A DNA stretch of 64,000 nucleotides. Origin: UBA1413 sp964567485 (GTDB lineage: Bacteria; Bacteroidota; Bacteroidia; Bacteroidales; Prolixibacteraceae). The stretch is taken from positions 7,376 through 71,375 of the forward strand of contig CAZMMX010000016.1 in the NCBI GenBank assembly GCA_964567485.1, given 5' to 3'. Below are positions 62,128 through 64,000 of the stretch, piece by piece. Below the pieces are notes generated by a model that saw only the letters and a program-made list of their open reading frames with translations, searched no databases and was not told the origin of the DNA. Both the position numbers and the translations under genes were made by a program. Position 1 is the first letter of the stretch, and the number at the start of each line of letters is the position of its first letter.

Positions 62128-62976
62128 CTAATTTTCTCTGATCAGGGAGCGCAGCAGCTGAATTTCGGAGGCCCAGCGGGTTTCATCGGGGGTTTCCAGA
62201 ATCAGGGGAATGCCGTCGAAGCGGGGGTCGTTCATGATAAAACGAAAAACATCCATTCCCAGGAGCCCTTTTTCCAGCACGTCATGCCTGTCGACCCGTG
62301 ACCCCAGCTCCTTTTTGGTCTCGTTCAGGTGCATCCCCTTGAGGTAAGGAAAGCCGATAATGCGGTCGAAGTCGGCGAAGACCGTAGCCGCTCCTTCCGT
62401 GGTTTTCAGGTCATATCCGGCGGAATAGCTGTGGCAGGTATCGATGCACACCCCCACCCGGCTTTTGTCCTCCACCTGGTCGATGATCTCCCTGATCTGT
62501 TCGAAGGTGTTGCCCAGGTTACTCCCCTGGCCTGCTGTATTTTCGATGACGGCGATGACTCCTGAGGTTTTCTCCAGGGCCTGGTTGATCGATTCCGCCA
62601 CCAGGGCCAGCGATTGTGTGATGGAGATCTGGTTAAGGTGGGATCCCGGGTGGAAATTGAGCCGGTCAAGGCCCAGCTGTTCACAGCGTTGCATCTCATC
62701 GAGAAAGGCATCGCGCGATTTCTGCAATGCCTCCTTTTCGGGGTGTCCCAGGTTGATCAGGTAACTGTCGTGGGGAAGGATCTGGAAAGCCTGAAATCCC
62801 CCATTTTCACAGTTTTCCCGGAAGGCGTTGATACTCTCAGGGGTCAGGGGTTTGGCGACCCACTGTCGCTGATTCTTGGTAAACAGGGCAAAAGCCGTAG
62901 CCCCGATCGCGTGTGCATTCAGTGGGGCATTCTCCACCCCTCCCTGTGCACTCACATGTGCTCCTATATATTTCAT
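62128..62976 (-). CDS. nfo: Deoxyribonuclease IV (AP endonuclease, endonuclease IV)
   Basis: Cleaves the backbone 5' to abasic sites in base-excision repair. The product of about 282 residues (start at ATG 62976; an in-frame ATG two codons earlier overlaps the upstream gene) begins MKYIGAHVSAQGGV, the standard Nfo opening. The three-zinc site residues are in LNFHPGSHLN, IENTAGQGSNLG, CIDTCHSYSAGYD, GMHLNETKKELGSRVDRHDVL and LILETPDE. Length and order are typical. Its start overlaps the end of the PmoA/DUF6807 gene on the same strand, so the two are probably co-transcribed. Confidence 0.95.
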   Translation of the reverse strand: MKYIGAHVSAQGGVENAPLNAHAIGATAFALFTKNQRQWVAKPLTPESINAFRENCENGGFQAFQILPHDSYLINLGHPEKEALQKSRDAFLDEMQRCEQLGLDRLNFHPGSHLNQISITQSLALVAESINQALEKTSGVIAVIENTAGQGSNLGNTFEQIREIIDQVEDKSRVGVCIDTCHSYSAGYDLKTTEGAATVFADFDRIIGFPYLKGMHLNETKKELGSRVDRHDVLEKGLLGMDVFRFIMNDPRFDGIPLILETPDETRWASEIQLLRSLIREN

Positions 62977-64000
62977 TTCCACTCTTTTGATATCAATTTA
63001 CTCTTCCGGCAGCAGACAAAGCTGGTCACCAACCTGCTGATTTGGCTGGGGGTCAGTCCGCCCGATCCCACCACCAGGCGATGGCGGAAGGTGACCTGCC
63101 GGCCCGGTGGCAGGGTGAGGCTAAAGGGTTCTTCCTCTGCCGAAAAGGCCTTCTGTCCCATGTTGTTGGCCGAGAAAAGGCCATAACCCCGGGCATGCCA
63201 GTGTGCGGGGTATCCCGGATTGGAGGGATGGTCGATGATGACCACGGCCACCTCTTCCCCGCCGATCCTTCCCGAGAGCGCCATCCAGCGGGCCCGCGAC
63301 CCCCAGGCTTCTTCGCCGCTGATGCCCTCGCTGCTCAGGTAATCGCCTGAAATGCCCAGACGGCTTTCCGCAGAGACAGACCTGACTTTTCCCTCTTGCG
63401 CGGTCACCTCCAGGTTCCCCCGGGCCCCCATTTCCAGTTCCGTGGCTACCCTGATGGCAAACAACCCTTCCTTATTATCGGTAAAGGTCACCTCGTTCCG
63501 GGCGGCCGTTAAGGTAGTGGTGCGGTCGATGATCCTGAGCTGGTCACTGGCCAGAAACCGGAAGGTGCTCTTTTCATGAAGCAGGAGATTTCCCTCCATA
63601 TCGGTCCAGTCGCTGCTTACCGTGAGTTCGGCATCACGCTTTCCGTTCTTTATCCGGTCGACCGAACGGTGGTGCACCGTGCCATAACGGGTTCTGTTTT
63701 CAGGAGCTATGGCCTCTGAGTTATTCCAGAAATCGAGGCCGTTGACATCGCCGAAATTAAACCATACCCCCACCTGATGGGGATGGTCGATACGTTCCCC
63801 TTCCTGGTGTGCCAAAGGAAAGGAGCGGGTAATTTCATGGCCTCCGGGGGAGACCACCGGCCACAACACGGGCTTTTTCACCTTTTCGGGTTGAAAATAA
63901 GCGGTGAAGAATTCTCCACCGGCATAGACTTCCACCCTGTTGTTGCCCGGCACTTCCCGCAGTTCCACCGGCACCGGTTTTTGAGCCTTGAGGCCCGGAC
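62973..64000 (-). CDS. PmoA/DUF6807 family protein, 5' end outside the window
   Basis: The frame continues without a stop to the window edge (reading PGLKAQKPVPVELREVPG), so the GTG at 63974 is probably not the start and the N-terminus, likely a signal peptide, is missing. The visible part (about 340 residues) has the DUF6807/PmoA pattern: RVEVYAGGEFFTAYFQP, PVLWPVVSPGGHEITRSFP, DHPHQVGVWFNFGDVNGLDFWN, YGTVHHRS and RVATELEMG. Other members sit in sugar-utilisation loci and carry a beta-sandwich resembling aldose-epimerase folds; the function is not established. The gene overlaps nfo by a few bases. Confidence 0.75.
   Translation of the reverse strand, partial: PGLKAQKPVPVELREVPGNNRVEVYAGGEFFTAYFQPEKVKKPVLWPVVSPGGHEITRSFPLAHQEGERIDHPHQVGVWFNFGDVNGLDFWNNSEAIAPENRTRYGTVHHRSVDRIKNGKRDAELTVSSDWTDMEGNLLLHEKSTFRFLASDQLRIIDRTTTLTAARNEVTFTDNKEGLFAIRVATELEMGARGNLEVTAQEGKVRSVSAESRLGISGDYLSSEGISGEEAWGSRARWMALSGRIGGEEVAVVIIDHPSNPGYPAHWHARGYGLFSANNMGQKAFSAEEEPFSLTLPPGRQVTFRHRLVVGSGGLTPSQISRLVTSFVCCRKSKLISKEWK

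Overview
The window is one continuous stretch of a Bacteroidota chromosome, most likely from an anaerobic or facultative, polysaccharide-degrading Bacteroidales/Marinilabiliales-type organism. The evidence is three SusC/SusD pairs, a hybrid two-component regulator, four proteins ending in type IX secretion (T9SS) sorting domains, promoters of the TTTG/TAnnTTTG type, and generally weak Shine-Dalgarno sequences. The DNA looks moderately GC-rich by eye. I saw no rRNA, tRNA, CRISPR array, insertion sequence or phage gene.

Layout. (1) 0.1-13.1 kb is a beta-glucan utilisation locus: SusC, SusD, a LamG-repeat surface lipoprotein, two GH144-type glucanases (one T9SS-exported, one lipoprotein) and a GH3 beta-glucosidase. 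The GH144/GH3 combination points to beta-1,2-glucan (inference). A deleted GH43-like gene remnant lies between the second GH144 and GH3. (2) 13.2-22.8 kb is an unusual biosynthetic/export-like cluster that I do not recognise as a named system: a radical SAM enzyme and a 120-aa unknown protein on the minus strand, divergent from a PqqD-like protein, an ATP-grasp ligase, a T9SS protein, a PLP decarboxylase, a urea-transporter/M23-peptidase fusion, a TPR/outer-membrane barrel protein and a TPR protein. The last four genes overlap or are tightly coupled. (3) 22.8-24.5 kb holds a methyltransferase and, on the minus strand, a candidate large structured RNA of about 550 nt with a near-consensus promoter and a terminator; an apparent internally deleted second copy of the RNA locus lies on the other side of the methyltransferase. 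(4) 24.5-33.8 kb is housekeeping: zinc metallopeptidase, cation-diffusion transporter, carbamate kinase, ornithine carbamoyltransferase, DUF2807 protein, a membrane protein, YqhD-type alcohol dehydrogenase, a T9SS protein and a class IV aminotransferase. (5) 34.1-61.2 kb is a pectin utilisation locus: hybrid two-component sensor/AraC regulator, GH105, two SusC/SusD pairs, a DUF5123/DUF4957-like lipoprotein, PL1 pectate lyase, a giant CE8-PL1 fusion, GH43 and GH28. (6) 61.4-64.0 kb holds pyrophosphatase, endonuclease IV and a PmoA/DUF6807-type protein that runs off the window, all on the minus strand.

How the pieces fit. In the pectin locus the regulator should sense pectin fragments in the periplasm and activate the downstream operons. 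A tandem array of GGGAA-N(6-9)-CCCC sites in front of GH105 is a candidate operator. CE8 removes methyl esters, PL1 and GH28 cut homogalacturonan, the SusC/D pairs import fragments, GH105 removes the unsaturated terminal residue left by lyases, and GH43 trims side chains. An 83-bp direct repeat brackets the structural genes of this locus. The best candidates for something undescribed are the radical SAM/PqqD/ATP-grasp/decarboxylase/urea-transporter-M23 cluster and the structured RNA.
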